From Phocoena phocoena (Eukaryota; Chordata; Mammalia; Artiodactyla; Phocoenidae): 64,000 nt of DNA. The translations under genes and the position numbers were made by a program. The DNA is taken from contig NC_089219.1 of NCBI RefSeq assembly GCF_963924675.1, positions 149,440,288 through 149,504,287 on the forward strand, given 5' to 3'. Of this stretch, positions 12,730 to 26,339 are shown one piece after another. The notes under the pieces were generated by a model. The model had not been told where the DNA came from. It saw nothing but the letters and a program-made list of their open reading frames with translations, and ran no database searches. Within the stretch, counting starts at the first letter, position 1, and the number at the start of each line of letters is the position of its first letter.

Positions 12730-13224
12730 AAAAGCCCCAGAAAGAAGGAGAGGTAGGGAAGATAGCAGAGAGGAAGTTCATCTGACGTGCTGACCAAACC
12801 CAGAGGAAGAGCCCCCCAAAATGTGGAGCTCAGCCCGTACGAACAGTTCTCAGCATCTCCTCGTCCTATGGGCCAGCTTTTCTCTCTTCTCCTTTCCTTC
12901 CTCTTTCCTTCCAGGGGCACCTGGATAAATCACCCAGAGTGGCAGAAGTGGCCTTAAATCACTCTCAGGGCTCTGAGAGGAGGGGGTGTGCCCTGGGTAG
13001 CATGGGGCCCCGGGGGACTGGAGGAATGGCTGCTTGGGACCAGCAGCACCCAGTTTCTCCCCAGAAGCCTGGGTCTGGGGAGCTGGGAGCTGGGTCCCCA
13101 AGCTCCACGCGCAAGAACCATCCCGTCACCTGGCTGAAACAGAGCCTCACTTGTCGTCGCCACCATCCAGGGCAGACACTGTTGCCAAGGAGATGATGCC
13201 CTTGTACAGCGTTTCTCCAAAAAC

Positions 13225-13450
13225 AGAAATAAGAGTAACTGGTGTTTATTCAAAACTGTGGAGTTTACAAAACACTTTCACATCTCTTTTCTCATCAGTT
13301 CTCACCACAACCCTGTGCGGTGGCCTTTTACAGTTGAGGAAACTAAGACTCCAAAAGGTTAAATAACATGTTCAAGGTCAGGGAACTAGTAAGTGGTAGA
13401 GCAAGACTTGCTCCCAGGTCTGCCTCCAAAGCCTCTGCATCCGCTGCCCG
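13225..13450 (-). mobile_element. MIR SINE
   Basis: The + strand shows the reverse-complement MIR pattern. This consists of a tcatcagttctcaccacaac block, an acagttgaggaaactaagac block, then a block ending in a reduced 'aactagtaagtggtagagc'. It is an ancient mammalian SINE relic. Confidence 0.8.
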
Positions 13451-14109
13451 GCAACATGTGTCACGGAGAGTTTGACCTCCTCATAGGACAGCCCTGCTCC
13501 GAAACCTTCCTGGAGGGATCTCACCCCACCCACTCTGCTTTTGATCACTTTATGTTGTCCATTTATGATTATGTGCTTTTCATGTGATCGATGATAGCGT
13601 ATGCTTCACGGCTTCTTGCCAAGACATTTCCTGCATCAACCCTGTCTGCATGGGGCATTCTTCAAAGGAGAGCTGGCATCTTCTCAGTCTTCTCCATCCT
13701 TCTCCCCACCTTATCCACCTAGCCAATGACATTTGCTCTTCACCCAGTGGGCTCAAGATGAACAACACAGCCAGGATCCTTCCCAAATGGTTCACTCCCT
13801 TCTTCACTACCTCCCAAAGATCAGTTATGACAAATCATCGAGCCAAGTGTATTTCAGCCATGGCTTAGAGCAGCCTAGCAGGTGAGAAAAACATATGAGC
13901 ATCCCCCCTTCCCTCTCCCCTGCTCTCCATGATTCAGACTGAGTGCAGTACTGAGTAAAGGCTTCATGCTACCCCTGTACAGGATGCCAAAGATGCCCAC
14001 AAAGAGCCTCTACTGCAATGGGAAGATAGGATAGTCACATGAAAAAGAGAGCCTACACTACCATGCAATCAATGTGTGCTAGAAATAGCAATTTTTGACT
14101 TTGGAGGAA

Positions 14110-14420
14110 AGACAGGGGTTGGGGACCGGGAGCGCCTAGAGGCTTCCTGAGGTTTTGAAGAATGGACAGGGTTTAGACAGGCAAAGAAGAAAGTGGAGAT
14201 GGGCATTCCAGGGAGAGGGGACCACAGAGATAAAACCGTGTGAGGTGTTTCGGGGACTCGGCAAACGAACCAGTTTGTTAGGAGTGGGGTCACCCAGGAA
14301 GAGGTAGGAAGGGAGGCCTGAGAAAGACAGAAGAGCCAGCTTGGGAGGACTTGAACTTGGGCACTGAGCAGTCCTGAGTCTGTCTGGGCAACAGCAGGGA
14401 GCCAAGGAAGGTGTTTTCTA
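14110..14420 (-). mobile_element. L2 LINE fragment (degraded)
   Basis: The sequence resembles the internal 3' portion of L2 read in reverse, for example ggcattccagggagagggg followed by a gaggcctgag-like block. It is heavily diverged, so the boundaries are approximate. Confidence 0.45.
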
Positions 14421-15539
14421 GGTGGATACCATACTTTGGCCCTATGCCTGGCAAAGTTAGTCAAAGGTAGTCCTCTGACACACAAGAAATGAAGCAGTAC
14501 GAGGCACACCTTGCAGGAAATCTATGGCTGAATCTTAGAGGCCGATGGCCTTCACTGGGGTCCATCACAGTGGAAGACCTGGATGGTGACTGTGACTGTC
14601 TTACATGCACATTTTCAGGGAGGCAACACCAGGCTTGCTAGTAAAGAGGACCACTCTTTTGAACTTGGGGGAATCCCAACTTCTGGAAACAGACAGCGTT
14701 AAAAAATGCACCTTGATCTGGCACTAATGGCTGCTCTCCCTGACGCAAGGACAAGGCAGCAGCAATGGGGAGTGCCCCTTGTCCCTAGAGCCTTTCAGTG
14801 GCTGCCATGGGGCAGAAAGCATGAGGGTCTGCAAGAGAAACAGGAAGTGCTCTCACCTGGGGACTGCTGGGGGCCGTTAAAATTCTTCTTCAAGAGGAGA
14901 AAGATAGGGCAGCTTCCTGGAAAGTAAGTGGCGTTTAGGGCCATTCCACAGCCTGAGAGCTGGGATAAATGTCTAGGGCTTTGTTTTTTCACCCCCCCCC
15001 TCCTTTTTCTTCCTCCCCCTTCCCCCCCACTGGTGAGAATTGGAGCCGTGTCACTATTCTTTGAAAACATTGCAGTTAATGACAGCATGATATGCCGTTA
15101 TTTGGAGTAACTGTCATTTATTTAACCCCTTAGTTGGGTATTTTCTACCCTGTTTCCTGCTCTCCTGCCCCATTTCTATCTCAGAGTCCTTAGCTCTTCC
15201 TTGTACAGTAAGCATTGGGTGAGAAGGCAGGAGAGATACTTCCAGGCTCCTCGGAAAGATCATGTGGAATTTCCCTGAAAGGTGACCGCCAGCCAGCAAA
15301 CCTCTTGCCACAAAACACCCATGGACTCCACCTTGTAATGGATAACTCAGCCCTGGCCACCTCCATCCTCAGCCCTGCTTCTTTACCAAAATAAAATGGG
15401 AGCCTCAAGTCTTGACTTTAAAGTAAAGTACTTGCCAAGTCTTACTTAAAGTTCTCATGAGTCTTCCCAGATTAGGGACAAGAGGGTTTGGTTGAAAAAT
15501 AAATTCTAAATATCTAGGTGATGTGGAAGAGTGGGGAAA
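14421..15539. other. Intron 1, unique sequence
   Basis: No coding exon or nameable repeat was recognised. A C-rich tract lies at about 14992-15028. Confidence 0.4.
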
Positions 15540-15745
15540 GCATGGGTGTCAGAAAGTTCTGCTTCCTAGCAGAAGGATGCTAGTTACTCAACCTCCCTGA
15601 GATTCCATTTTTTTCATCTGTGAAATGGGGAGAATAATACCCATCTTGCGGAATAATCACAAAATTACCCGTTGCGTATGCAAAGAATCTAGCAGTGTGC
15701 CATATAGCAGGTGGTTAATAATTAATAATAATGATAGCTGTTCCT
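15540..15745 (+). mobile_element. MIR SINE
   Basis: The core tttttcatctgtgaaatggg followed by an ataatacccatc block is diagnostic of MIR in sense orientation. The tail ends in a ggtggttaataattaataat-like sequence. Confidence 0.85.
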
Positions 15746-17137
15746 CTTTATTATTTTTGTCATGGAACACAAATGGAAATTGCTATCATTATGCTATGCA
15801 TGGCCCTTCTGGTATGAGGTCTTCTAACGTAAATTTGGACTTGATTTAGCAAAGCTGGATCCCCACTTTTATTCCTTTGCCAGACTTTGGAAGGAGCCTG
15901 AAAACTCCCTTTCCTGTCCTTTAATCCCATAATGCCTACCAGCAGAGCAACCCCATCACGAGGATGGTATGCGTATGGTCTGGCTACAGTCAGGGGACAA
16001 GTGGGGTGACATTTCTGGGGCCCCATAGTGCAGAGGGCAGGCACGCCCCCGGTGCCCACAGCTTGGAGCCTCAGAGCCCTGCTAAGTCGCAGAAATTCTT
16101 TCCGCCCCAGGGGTGAGGTAGTCACGGCGAGGCTGGGCTGCACCATCCCCTGGAGGGGGTTGAAGAGGGCAGAGCCCACGGAAGGAGGAGGGAGGAGGGA
16201 GGAGGGGGTGGCGGGCGGCAGCTGCTTGAAATTGATTGCACTTGTAGTTTAGTTTATACCATGGGCCCTCTCCGCGCTGCCCGGGTGGCGACCTTTAGAT
16301 AATAAAGGGAATTCTGGGAGATTTCTGACAGGCCTGTGACATATGGGGTAGGTCTGCAGGGTCAGGCGATGTATCTCCCTGCTCCCGGCCCCAGGGTAAT
16401 GAATCTTGTTTTGACTTGGCCAAGCCAACCCAGCCAGCACCCCAGAAAGGAGCCCAGCCCCTCCCCTCTGCAACCCTTCAAATAAGCGCCTGTCTTTGGA
16501 ACCCTTCATAATTCAGGGAGGCAACTCCAAACTTTTATAGCCTGTGAGAGGAGAAGACAAACACTGGATGTTTTGCTGAGGCCCTGGGAGAGCTGGTGTG
16601 GTTTCCAGGGCTTGAGCAGAGCCCACTGGGAGACCTGGGGAAAAAAAGCCACCAGAAAACCCTCCCTGATGCGAAGAGGCAGTGGTCCCCGGACAGGCCA
16701 GAGAAGGAGCTGGGGTGGGAATGGAGGGCGATGATGGCTCCCTGGGAGTCGCAGAATATCCCCTGTGTCCTTGGGGTCTGGCAGGTGACACATGGACTCT
16801 TCTGGGCAGCAGGAGGAGGGGGCAGGGAGGCAAAATGGATAGGAACTTTCTGTAGGCCGAGCACGAGAGGTGAGAGGCTGGCAAAACCCAGTTCTAGTCC
16901 CACCGGGGCCAGAGCTGGGAGAGACAGAACAAGTGCATTCTCGGGGCCACTGTGTTTAGCTGGGTGAAAGGGGAAGCATGTTTTGCCGCCTTCGGTGCTC
17001 ACAGAGATGTTGAGAGATCTACATCTCGAAGTGTGTTGGCCCTGTGATGGCTTCTACCCAACCCCGCGCCACAAACACCCGTTTCTTTCAAGGAACAATT
17101 CCCAAACCAAGATGGTGGAATGCATCACTCCTCCCAG
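15746..17137. other. Intron 1, unique sequence with a G-rich tract
   Basis: No named repeat was recognised. Bases 16185-16215 are a (GGA)-rich tract with at least four runs of three or more guanines. The following 100 bases (16220-16320) are repeat-free, with words such as attgattgcac and agataataaag. They could be part of a non-coding regulatory element. Confidence 0.4.
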
Positions 17138-17530
17138 CTACATTAGTTTGCTAGGGCTGCTGTCACCAAGTACCACCAACTGGGTGGCTTAAACACCAGG
17201 AGTTAATTGCCTCACAGTCTGGAGGCCAGAAGTCCAGGTGTGGTTCCTTCTCATGGTTGTGAGGGAAGGGTCTGTCCCAGGCCTCTCTCCTTGGCTTGCA
17301 GATGGCCGTCTTCTCCTTGTGTCTCTTCACATGTCTTCCCTCCATGCCTATCTGTCTCTGTGTCCAAATGTCCCCTTTTTATAAAGACACTGGTACATTT
17401 GGATTAGGGCCCACCCTAATTATCTCATATTAATTTAATTACCTCTATAAAGACCCTGTCTCCAAATACAGCCATGCTCTGAGGTTGCAGGGCTTAAGGC
17501 TTCAACATATGAATTTGGAGGGTGCATGAG
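17138..17530 (-). mobile_element. Solitary MLT1-type LTR (ERVL-MaLR)
   Basis: Read on the - strand this is a solo long terminal repeat of the mammalian MaLR family, closest by eye to MLT1A. Recognisable + strand blocks are ttagtttgctagggctgctg at the start and tgggtggcttaaacacc. Further along are ctccttggcttgcagatggc, agggcccaccctaattatct and caacatatgaatttggaggg at the far end. It is an ancient, non-coding relic with no internal retroviral sequence attached. Confidence 0.88.
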
Positions 17531-18049
17531 AGCAGGAGTGCCTTGCCCACTGTGCCATCTGAGACACAGAGACCCCATCTCTGTCATGCACTCACGTGGG
17601 ATGCAAGGGCCTTGCTTCCACCATCTGCCTGAGAAGAAAGCCACACACAGTGGCTCGGTCAGCAGCCCTCTCACCACCTGGAATACGGGTTCTTCCCTTA
17701 CTGCTGATCAATGTAAGGGCCTCCCCAAATTTCCTTCACTTAGTCCTTGGTTATTGGAGATCGGATCTGATTTATCCACCTGTGGGAAAAAAAAATTGCA
17801 TGGAAGGACAAGCAGGGGATCTCCCTTCTCATGGTGAGGGAAGTGACTGTGTAGATGTTGTTACCAAAAGTTGCCTGGACATACCGTGGGGGGATGCGGG
17901 AGGGATGGGGAGCATTGTATCGCCTATTGCACTTTCTCAGGAAAGATGCCAAGAGGCCATGTAGGCAGAGGCCCGTTTTCCTCCTCTGTCACCCCTCACC
18001 TCCCTTCTCTCTCGCTCTGGGGCGAGGTGTAGCCACTTAGCTTCCCATA
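17531..18049. other. Intron 1, unique sequence
   Basis: No repeat or exon was recognised beyond short chance open frames. Confidence 0.35.
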
Positions 18050-18545
18050 ACAGCACTGAGTCTGGGGGAAAAAATGACATTCGATTAATGAAACAAACAC
18101 AGCTGGTATAGCAGTGACATCTAAATTGTTCCTTTGGTCCCGTTATTTTCTGTAGGAAATTCTCCCTCTGCCCACCCCCCCCTCCCCTTTTCCCTTTAAA
18201 TCGCGTGCATAAAATACGCTAATAACAATCTTGGTGTCTGTGCCTGAGTGACAGCTGAAATAAGAAAAAGACTAATCGTACCTCCTGCAGCCCTGTCACA
18301 TGGAGATTAAATGAGTCTCTCTCCCACCCCCTCCCTCCCCACCACCACCTCTCTCTCTCAATCTCTCCCCTCTCTCTGGTCTCTTCTCAGTGAGCATCAT
18401 GGGCATTTGAATAATATATTATAGACGCCATCAGGGTGACAGTGGGGGAAAAAATCAGCTCAAACCCATGATTACTCCTTCCATCTAATAATTATTTAAA
18501 TACCAGATAACTCCTTTCACTCTAATTGAGGCCTTCCAGCTGTCG
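18050..18545. promoter_or_regulatory. Candidate intronic enhancer / conserved non-coding element
   Basis: This is a repeat-free block (apart from a CT-rich tract at about 18320-18395) with closely packed developmental transcription-factor words. It has a TCGATTAATGAAAC word near 18081, a FOX-like AAACAAACA (18091-18099) and, one base later, an E-box CAGCTG (18100-18105). It also has a SOX-like AACAAT (18224-18229), a MEIS/PBX-like GAGTGACAGCTG (18247-18258) and an AT-rich TAATAATTATTTAAATA near 18486. Function is inferred from motifs only. Confidence 0.35.
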
Positions 18546-19394
18546 GTGTTACCCACGGCCTCTGCGCTTGCCCTGGCATTCACCTTGTGCTACCCAACGT
18601 GCCTGGACTACCTCTGAGGTCGCTGTTTGACAGAGTGACACTTGGAATGTTTGCATGTACAACCCCAAAGATGACACTAGGACGGGTCCTTCAAGATCAT
18701 TCCATCCACAGGGGATGAGCCGGGGCCCCAGCCTTGTGCATTTAGACATTTTATCCTCATAGACTTTAATTCATAGAAATCCTATACCAAAGGCAGCCTC
18801 CTTGGGTCACTGGGACCAATCCCCTGCCTCTCACTAAACATATTCCTCGACAGCTGTCAGGAAAATTCAATGTCAGAAAATTCCATAATCTCCTTGGCAG
18901 GATGCCCCAGGGATCCTCTCTAGATAGGATGTCCCCCTGGATATCTCACTCTAGTCCCTTCGGCTGCATTTCTAAGTCTTTGAGAAAAAGAAGGTGCCTG
19001 TGCTTGGATAACATCTGACCTGTCTATGGGGTTGTCTACAACCCAGAGGCATATGGTACAGGACATCTTAGCCCCCAAGTCACAGTATAAGTGCCATTCT
19101 TGTGTGTGACAACTGCCTGGACCTGCCTGGCCTGGAGGAGGTCATCCCCCCAACACAGAAGGGAGCCATTCTGGTATCCCTTTCACTCCCCTGCCCCTTA
19201 ATCTGCTCATCCTTGAGTCTGCCCTGCACACTACCTCCCTGTCCAGGCCCAGTGCCAGGCTCACTTCTGCCCATCAGGGGGCCACCACGATCAAAAGGCA
19301 CCTTCTTTCCCCAAAACAGGGCAGCCTCGAGGCAGAACATAACTGACTCCCTGGACTCTTTCGCCTACAGTAGAGGAAGCAATGGACCTTTGGT
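18546..19394. other. Intron 1, unique sequence
   Basis: I see no named repeat, exon or RNA gene in this stretch. Confidence 0.35.
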
Positions 19395-19515
19395 CACAAG
19401 GTCTAGGTTCTGATGGAAGCCTGTCCCTGAGTCATGTTGGGTCACCTTGGACAATCTGTTTTCTTTCCATGGGCCTCAGTTTCTTCATTTAAAAAAAAAA
19501 AGAAGTGGACTGGAG
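19395..19515 (+). mobile_element. MIR SINE fragment
   Basis: The sequence 'gggtcaccttggacaatctg' is followed by a cctcagtttcttcattt block and an A run. This matches the MIR core in sense orientation. Confidence 0.7.
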
Positions 19516-19686
19516 TAATTTTACAGTCTGCTTCGGCACTGGACTTGAATTCCTGCTTTAAAGGTGCCACTAATTAGAAGGGAGAGCTGGGGGAGAAGAT
19601 GGACCTTTCCCTGCCCTGGGAGAGGGAAGAGGTTGGGGTGAAGCCCAGGAACAGGTGCTAACTCCTCTGACTTCACAGTGCTCATT

Positions 19687-19764
19687 TTTTGTTTGTTTGT
19701 TTTATTGAAGTATAGTTAATTTACAATATTGTGTTAATTTCAGGTGTACGGCAAAGAGATTCAG

Positions 19765-19812
<48 letters not shown>

Positions 19813-20260
19813 TTTTTCAGATTCCTTTCCATTATAGGTTATTACAAGATATTGAATATTGTTCCCTGTGTTTTACAGTAAATCCTATTTTATATATATT
19901 AGTAGTGTATATCTGTTAATCCCATGCTCCTAACTTGTCCTTCTTCCCCTCCTTTTTCCCTTTAGTAACCATAAATATGTTTTCTATGTCTGTGAGTATG
20001 TCTGTTTTGTATATGGATTGATTTATTTTTTAGATCCCACATATAAGTGATATCATGTACTATTTGTCTTTCTCTCTCTGACTTACTTCACTTAGTGTGA
20101 TGTTCCCTAGGTCCACCCACATTGCTGCAAGTGGCAATATTTCATTCTTCTTTATGGCTGAGTAATATTCCGTTGTATATATGTACCACATCTTCTTTAT
20201 CCATTCCTCTGTTGATGGACACTTGGGTTGCTTCCATGTCTTGGCTGTTGTAAATAGTAC
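19687..20260 (-). mobile_element. 5'-truncated L1 LINE 3' end
   Basis: Read on the - strand this is the 3' end of L1, comprising the last part of ORF2 and the 3' UTR. On the + strand, tctttatggctgagtaatat and ccattcctctgttgatggac are the complement of the highly conserved ORF2 C-terminal region. Frame breaks are present, so it is a dead copy. The element ends abruptly near 20258. Imperfect flanking repeats (acagtgctcatt 19675-19686, acagccctcatt 20261-20272; two mismatches) are plausible target-site duplications. The 3' UTR contains an expanded TA microsatellite. Confidence 0.9.
19769..19810. repeat. (TA)n microsatellite inside the L1 3' UTR
   Basis: There is a pure TA run of about 17 units followed by a short imperfect extension. 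It sits at the position in the L1 3' UTR where the short TATA stretch normally occurs. Confidence 0.95.
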
Positions 20261-20269
20261 ACAGCCCTC

Positions 20270-21238
20270 ATTCTCATACTTACCATACGGATCCTGGCTA
20301 TATGAGCCACCTAGCAGGTGCAGTTGTGTTAATAGGCATGTTTTACTGTTATTGTTATGAAAACTGTCACAGCCGAGGTGGTGCTGGTGATGACAGTGCA
20401 GGTGGTGGTGATAATGATGGTGACAGTGATGACAGAATGATGGAAGACACTGATGATGGAAGAGCTACAGATGGGTCCAAGAGTGGGAGCTCTACCGTCA
20501 TGAACTTTTACTCAGTTTAGCAAAATTGTATCCTGATCCTAACTCCTTTTCCTACCTCGTCCTCCTTCCTTTTGCAATAAGGGAGGCCAAGTAAGCATAG
20601 AGGCATATTCCCCCAGATCTCCTAAAAAAGGCCACAGAGCGGGTCACAGGAAGGAAAGACTCCTGCACTGAGCTGAGCTGGAAATGCCTAATTGTCGTTT
20701 CTTCCCTGCTCTGCCCCTGTTGCCTACAGCAGCTGATCAGGAAGGTATTAGATGCCTTCACTAGCTGTCACCAACACCTGCCTCATGAATCCTGATCAGG
20801 GAGATGGTGTCACCAGGCCCTCCAAATAAAATATTTAGTGACACTTGCTTCCCAAAGAGGAAAGCATGGCCTCTTCTTGGCATCAGGAATGCTTTGCATG
20901 CTTCGCTGATAGGGCGAGCATCCCGGGGCAGCACGTTCTGGTTGGAGACTTGGGGTGGGGGAGAGGGAAACTGGTAGGAGGACAGCCACTTGGCAAGTCT
21001 GGCTCTTGAGAATGCATGTGACACAGTGACTTCATGAACTAGACGGAGAGAGGAGAAGGGACAGGAAGGAGGCATCGTTGAGAAAACCCCTGAGGTTGAC
21101 ACTAGCAGAAAACTGGAGGAGGAAATGCTAGGTCTACAAAGTCATAGGTGTGTGTTCACTGGCTTCTACCGAAGTCCTTCTAAGACCGACCACGGAATGG
21201 ATGGAGATCAAGAGCTGGGAATATTGAGAAATAAATTA
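20270..21238. other. Intron 1, unique sequence with a GGT/GAT-rich patch
   Basis: Bases 20370-20460 are a degenerate trinucleotide-like tract rich in ggtgat and gatgat. No exon or other repeat was recognised in the remainder. Confidence 0.45.
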
Positions 21239-21490
21239 TTACTGATAAAGGCTAATGTATCTTGAACACTTATAACAGACCAGGCATTGTTCTAAGTGCT
21301 TTATATGTATTAAAGGACTTCATCATAATAATCCTATGAGGTAGACGCTAATCTCATTATATATAAAGAGTGAGATAGCATCAGAGAATGGCTAAGTACC
21401 CTGACCAAGTTTACACAGCTATTATTGCCTCTGAATCCAAGCATCTAAGTTCAGAGCTCATGAGTCTAACCATTACACCACATTGCCTCT
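21239..21490 (-). mobile_element. MIR SINE
   Basis: The + strand shows the reverse-complement MIR pattern. Its blocks are accaggcattgttctaagtg, taataatcctatgaggtaga and, at the end, gtctaaccattacaccacat. Confidence 0.85.
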
Positions 21491-22019
21491 CGTCAGAGGT
21501 TGAGGTGGGTGCCCTTCCCCCTTACTCTAAATTCAGACAGGAGGCTTGATCCTTGCCAGCTGGGCCCTGCTTTGGAAGAGCTACCTGATAGCATCAGCCT
21601 TGGCATGGAAAGCCAGGGGCTCTCAACTTGCTGTTGAAGTCAGTTGTCTTTGTGAATTCCAAGGTGGAATGCAAGCCTCCCCTGCCACCCCTGCACCGCA
21701 AGAGACCACGTCTCCTCTTGACCCTGACGCACTAGTGCCTACTGCTCCTGAGTGGGTGATCTTTGAGTGCCACGGAATGAATCTGCGTGGCCGGTCACCA
21801 GGAGCAGTCTGTCCCAGGGTAGATGCTGATTGAGGGGTGGGAGGAAAATAGCCCAATTATTGGTCTGTTGAGAACTCTGAACTTAACCAGCCTTACCCAG
21901 TAGGACAAAAGAACCTCAGCTGCCATTGCAGTCATAGACTCTAGAAGCTGAAGCAGACAAGTCTCAAGGTATCATTTTGTCTGAATGAAGAAATCTTAAG
22001 AACTGGTTAATTCTAACAT
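21491..22019. other. Intron 1, unique sequence
   Basis: I see nothing that can be named here. Confidence 0.3.
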
Positions 22020-22130
22020 CCTTGATTTTAAGATCAAGAAATAGGCTCAGGTCGATGCTAGACCGGTCTAAAGCTATACAACTCATGAGTGACACAGGCA
22101 GGATGTGAATCCGGGGCTCGCCGAGTCCCT
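22020..22130 (-). mobile_element. MIR SINE fragment
   Basis: The blocks caagaaataggctcaggtcg and gacacaggcaggatgtgaat fit the middle of a reversed, degraded MIR. Confidence 0.5.
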
Positions 22131-22464
22131 CACTCTTCCTCCTGCCCCATGACTCCATGCCTTCTAGCCACCAGGCCAATTTTGCCATTCATACTTCAAC
22201 CCTTAGGATCCTGTACCTCCGCCGGGCTCCCTGCAGGCTGCAGAGAGGCTGTGTTGGGACTTGTGCAGTAGTGTGCTAGAGACGATCACCTTGGATCTAT
22301 CCCCCTTCCTCTGACTCATGCTTCCCAGTCTGTGCCCCTTTGCTGGGCCAGGGAGGGGGATCAAAGGTCTGCCCACAGTGTTCACTCCCATGGAAAGGAA
22401 GCATACGAGCAAAAAGAGAAGTCAGGAGCTCTGGCGGGATTCCTGAAGTGCAGTCTCCTGGGGA

Positions 22465-22640
22465 GGCTTCAGCGATAATAATAACTCCATAAGTTAAGCA
22501 TTCACTGAGTGCCAGCTCCCATGCTAAGAGGTTTCCCTGCGCTTTCTCATTTACTCTGATGACAACTCGAGGGGCTGGTGCTGTAATTATCCCATCCTAC
22601 CAGAAAAGAGGGATGAGACTGGACTTGCCCAAGGTCCCAA
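22465..22640 (-). mobile_element. MIR SINE
   Basis: The + strand reads attcactgagtgccagctcc, then a tctcatttactctgatgaca block, then cttgcccaaggtccc. This is the order of a reversed MIR. Confidence 0.75.
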
Positions 22641-24564
22641 ATTTCTTCCCCAATTCTGCCTAACAACAAAAGCCACTCACTGTTTATTCAAACTGTGTCT
22701 CTGGAGGATATCGGGTAGGGAGGTGAGATAGTTGATCTTAACCTCACAATCGTGTCCTTTGGTGTCACCTCTTCTACTGGGACCTTTTCCCTCCAGCCAT
22801 GGGCTAAGCATGTATGTGCATGTACGTTCTGGGGAAGGTGGGGTGCACTGCCCACACACTCGATGTCAGGGTGTCTCACAGAGCACTGTCTAAAAGGCAC
22901 AGCCCAAGCACATCATGTGGTGATTAGAATCCTCACGGCTCCTCGGGGACACAGTCAAAGGAGCTCTCCTAGCCAGACACAGGGGCACGCACAGCCCGGC
23001 CTCCTGCCGTTCCCTGTCCAGCTGGAGAATGTGAGGATCCTGTTATTTCCTTTCCACAGCTCCTCTTGAGGAATTCACGTCCTGCTACTGGCCCCAGGAC
23101 ATAGCTAAAAATAACCTCCAAACCGAAAGCTCTGTCTGTCGGGAGGCTTTGCCAGTGAGCACGTGGGGCCGGAAGGGCTGTGTCAGAGTCTCTGAGGTCA
23201 GCCTGGGCCTCATGCCGCTGTCACCTCCCTCTTTCCAAGGAAGCCCGGGACCTGATGAGTCACACCAGAACAACACCCCGGTGAGGCCCGGTTGGAGGAG
23301 AGCCGTCAGGTGGGGCCTCCCTCTGGCACCATGATGGCTGTCAGGCGTGGGAGGCACAGTTGAGGAGGACGAGGGAGAGTTTCTAAAGACACAGAGCAAA
23401 AGCCATGTGGATCCTGCAGATGGCATCTGTTTTAATTCCAACCCAGTCTAGCCAGGTTGGGGGCGAAGGGACACAGGACTCTCCTAAGCCGCCTTGGAGC
23501 ACATTCTTAATCCTTGGCTTGAGTGTTTCCACTCCTGCTGCCTCATCGCCCAGAGTTCTGTCTGGACTTGTCCGAGGAAGTTGTCAGACACTCCATCCAG
23601 CTGGAGAAAAGATCCCTCTGCTAGACAGCCTGCTGCCACCGCTGTCCCTCCCTCCCCATAGAAGTCAGGAGTAGCGCTGGCAGAGTGATGGGACAGGCTC
23701 CGCTCTCTACCCTCTGCCTAGGAGTCTAGAGAAGCTCTCGCGGGAACACCACCTTGCCCCTCTGGGCAGCTTCCTTGGAATAAGGAGGAAAAGCTGTGCA
23801 GCCTGGGGCTTGGGAGGGCAGAGAGGGAGGAAAGAAGTCGGGGCAGGGGACTGATGACGCTGGGGCAGGCAGCCTGAGGTCGGCCACACGGAGCCTTAAA
23901 CAATCACAAGGCCCCAGCAGTGGCTACAATGAGCCTGACCTTCAACTTGCCTCCCTTTGCTCCTCTCCACATCTCCCAAACCCGGAACCCTTGCCCAGGT
24001 GGCTAAGACTGGACTCAGCCAGCCAGTCCCCGTGAGTAAGGAGGCCAACTCCCCCTGTGCTCCACCTGCAGAGAAGCAGAAGTGGAAGCAATTTCCCCAG
24101 GACCTGGCACCCCACTTACTGGGGAGGCAGGTGGCTGATGCCCTCCTGATCCAAGGAGGAGGGGTGGGGGGTTGTCTGCCCTTCTCGCTGGGGTTCTGCA
24201 GGCTCCTGAACAGCACCTGTGGGGATCCCAGTCCCACCTCACACTCCGAACGAGTTTTAACCGCTAATGATCAGGGATTCTTCTTTCTAGAGAGGATGAG
24301 GTCAAGGGGCAGCGAGAGGCACTGTGATTCAGGATGACCAGCTCTCCTCCTTCCCTACAGGGGACAGAGCATGGAAGAGGAAGGAAGCCAGCAGTGTGAG
24401 GGGCTGGAAGTCTGGAATAAGAAGGAATTTTATTTGTGATATCAGACTCGGAATAGTTGCTTGGGAGAGCCTGGGAGAGGGCCTTGCTAACCAGCTTTCA
24501 CAAGACAGGAGAGATTTCCACTGGACTGGGAGAGAACAGGACAGACCCAGCGACTGGGTGGGGA
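22641..24564. other. Intron 1, unique sequence upstream of exon 2
   Basis: No nameable repeat or exon was recognised. Several short open frames are present on both strands without recognisable protein similarity. Confidence 0.35.
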
Positions 24565-24660
24565 AGTCTGGCTTTAGTTCCGACACCAGGATCAACTGGC
24601 TGGGTGAACTCAGCCGTTTAACCTCTCTGAGAGATAAAAATGATATCTGAAGAGGACAGA
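24565..24660 (+). mobile_element. MIR SINE fragment
   Basis: The order 'ctggctgggtgaactcagcc', tttaacctctctgagag and then aaaatgatat fits a truncated sense MIR with an internal deletion. Confidence 0.45.
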
Positions 24661-24748
24661 AATAGAGATGCTTTGTAAAGTTATTAAAAAAAAAATGCAT
24701 TTTACAGCGTAAAGGCTGGAGACCAAAATAGATAATAGGATTCCCTGA

Positions 24749-26203
<1,455 letters not shown>

Positions 26204-26339
26204 TGATGCGGCATCTGGCATTGCACACCCCTTTGCACACCCTGCCCGCAGACCACCACAGCCTGAAATGAGAGAGGTGCTCAGGCTCACGTTACCAGGT
26301 GGTCCCCATAATACAGAGTCTGATGATACCAGACACTTG

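Noticed and set aside
17138..17530. Possible provirus
   Set aside because: Only a solitary MaLR-type LTR is present. There are no gag, pol or env sequences and no paired LTR.
19687..20260. Possible coding L1 ORF2
   Set aside because: Only the last part of ORF2 is present and the frame is broken, so it cannot encode a functional protein.
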